Assembly: GCA_035353175.1 (NCBI GenBank)
Contig: DAOPZC010000044.1
Span: 1-42,150, forward strand
Origin: DAOPZC01 sp035353175
GTDB taxonomy: Bacteria; Verrucomicrobiota; Kiritimatiellia; RFP12; UBA1067
Length of the DNA: 42,150 nucleotides
Direction of reading: 5' to 3'
The notes below the pieces were generated by a model. It did no database searches and had not been told where the DNA came from. It saw only the letters and a list, made by a program, of their open reading frames with translations. How positions within the stretch are numbered: position 1 is the first letter of the stretch; each line of letters starts with the position of its first letter. The translations under genes were made by a program, and so were the position numbers. This document shows positions 42,016 to 42,150 of this stretch, piece after piece.

Positions 42016-42111
42016 CGCCAGATACGCCGCCAGTTGCCATGACCGACCTTCACACCCCGCGCCGGCCTCGGCATAGAGACGGATACCGCGCTCACCGGGC
42101 GCATCCCCGTT
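42016..42111 (-). pseudogene. In-frame Lon-like extension without a start codon
   Basis: The frame of the CARF-like gene stays open upstream for 32 codons to a TGA at 42114-42112, with no ATG, GTG or TTG. The translation (GIRLYAEAGAGCEGRSWQLA) aligns with the strand and Ser loop of Lon (hlhvpeGatPKDGPSAG). The Ser codon is at 42040-42042, 46 residues before the Lys. The homology therefore crosses the assigned start, so the gene is probably frameshifted, truncated, or damaged at a contig edge. Confidence 0.5.
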
Positions 42112-42122
42112 TCACTTGCTTG
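42097..42122 (-). repeat. Right copy of the 26-bp end repeat
   Basis: On the minus strand, core caagcaagtgaaacgg then ggatgcgccc; only one base differs from positions 27-52. It contains the TGA that closes the Lon-like frame and ends 28 bp before the window edge. Confidence 0.6.
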
Positions 42123-42150
42123 CTGGTCCGCGTCGGGCCGTCCGGGTCGG

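Noticed and set aside
36237..42150. CRISPR array accompanying the CARF-like gene
   Set aside because: No regularly spaced direct repeats are visible in this region or elsewhere in the window.

Overview
The window is a GC-rich, gene-dense bacterial segment, probably from a PVC-superphylum bacterium (Kiritimatiellota or Verrucomicrobiota-like). That is inferred from the gene families: a GH106/GH27/GH71 glycoside hydrolase group, a membrane-anchored Hanks-type (pseudo)kinase, fused tetrapyrrole enzymes and a CAAX-protease-related protein beside glycosyltransferases. No rRNA, tRNA, CRISPR array or insertion sequence was seen. No gene-free stretch exceeds about 260 bases.

Layout. 0.1-2.9 kb: a transmembrane pseudokinase converging on a parvulin-like protein. 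2.9-9.2 kb: secreted glycoside hydrolases GH106 (minus strand) and GH27 plus GH71 (plus strand), divergent. 9.4-10.9 kb: a SAM methyltransferase and deoxyribose-phosphate aldolase. 11.0-14.6 kb: a two-gene tetrapyrrole operon in which five activities are packed into two fused polypeptides (precorrin-2 dehydrogenase + glutamyl-tRNA reductase; HemC + SUMT + HemD). 14.7-15.7 kb: a Tat-exported sugar isomerase-like protein. 15.7-20.2 kb: a cell-surface polysaccharide-type operon (GT2, polytopic membrane protein, CPBP protease, small membrane protein) with a clear sigma70-type promoter. 20.2-26.1 kb: a thioesterase, then a riboflavin operon (ribBA-ribH-nusB-ribD-ribE-pfkB) behind a complete FMN riboswitch, terminator and promoter. 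26.1-32.6 kb, plus strand: TetR regulator, small secreted protein, RlmN, a DjlA-like co-chaperone with an unusual 5' leader, fused AroK-AroB, and an M14 carboxypeptidase. 32.6-36.0 kb, minus strand: hypA-hypB followed by an OppB/OppC (NikB/NikC)-type permease pair.

From about 36.05 kb to the right end, composition becomes visibly more A/T-rich and the gene content turns accessory. A four-gene minus-strand cassette encodes, in transcription order: a protein with a Lon (S16)-like Ser-Lys signature joined to a CARF/Card1-like Rossmann domain; a HEPN protein with an RHDITHR motif; an SF1 helicase with an N-terminal methyltransferase-like Rossmann domain; and a DUF1848 protein with a radical-SAM-like cysteine cluster. 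This combination matches no defence system I can name. It is the best candidate here for an undescribed, ligand-signalled anti-phage system. The first gene is interrupted near the window edge.

Shared short sequences add a second layer. A 26-bp near-identical sequence sits in inverted orientation close to both ends of the window. An identical 16-mer lies in the leaders of the pseudokinase and the DjlA-like gene.
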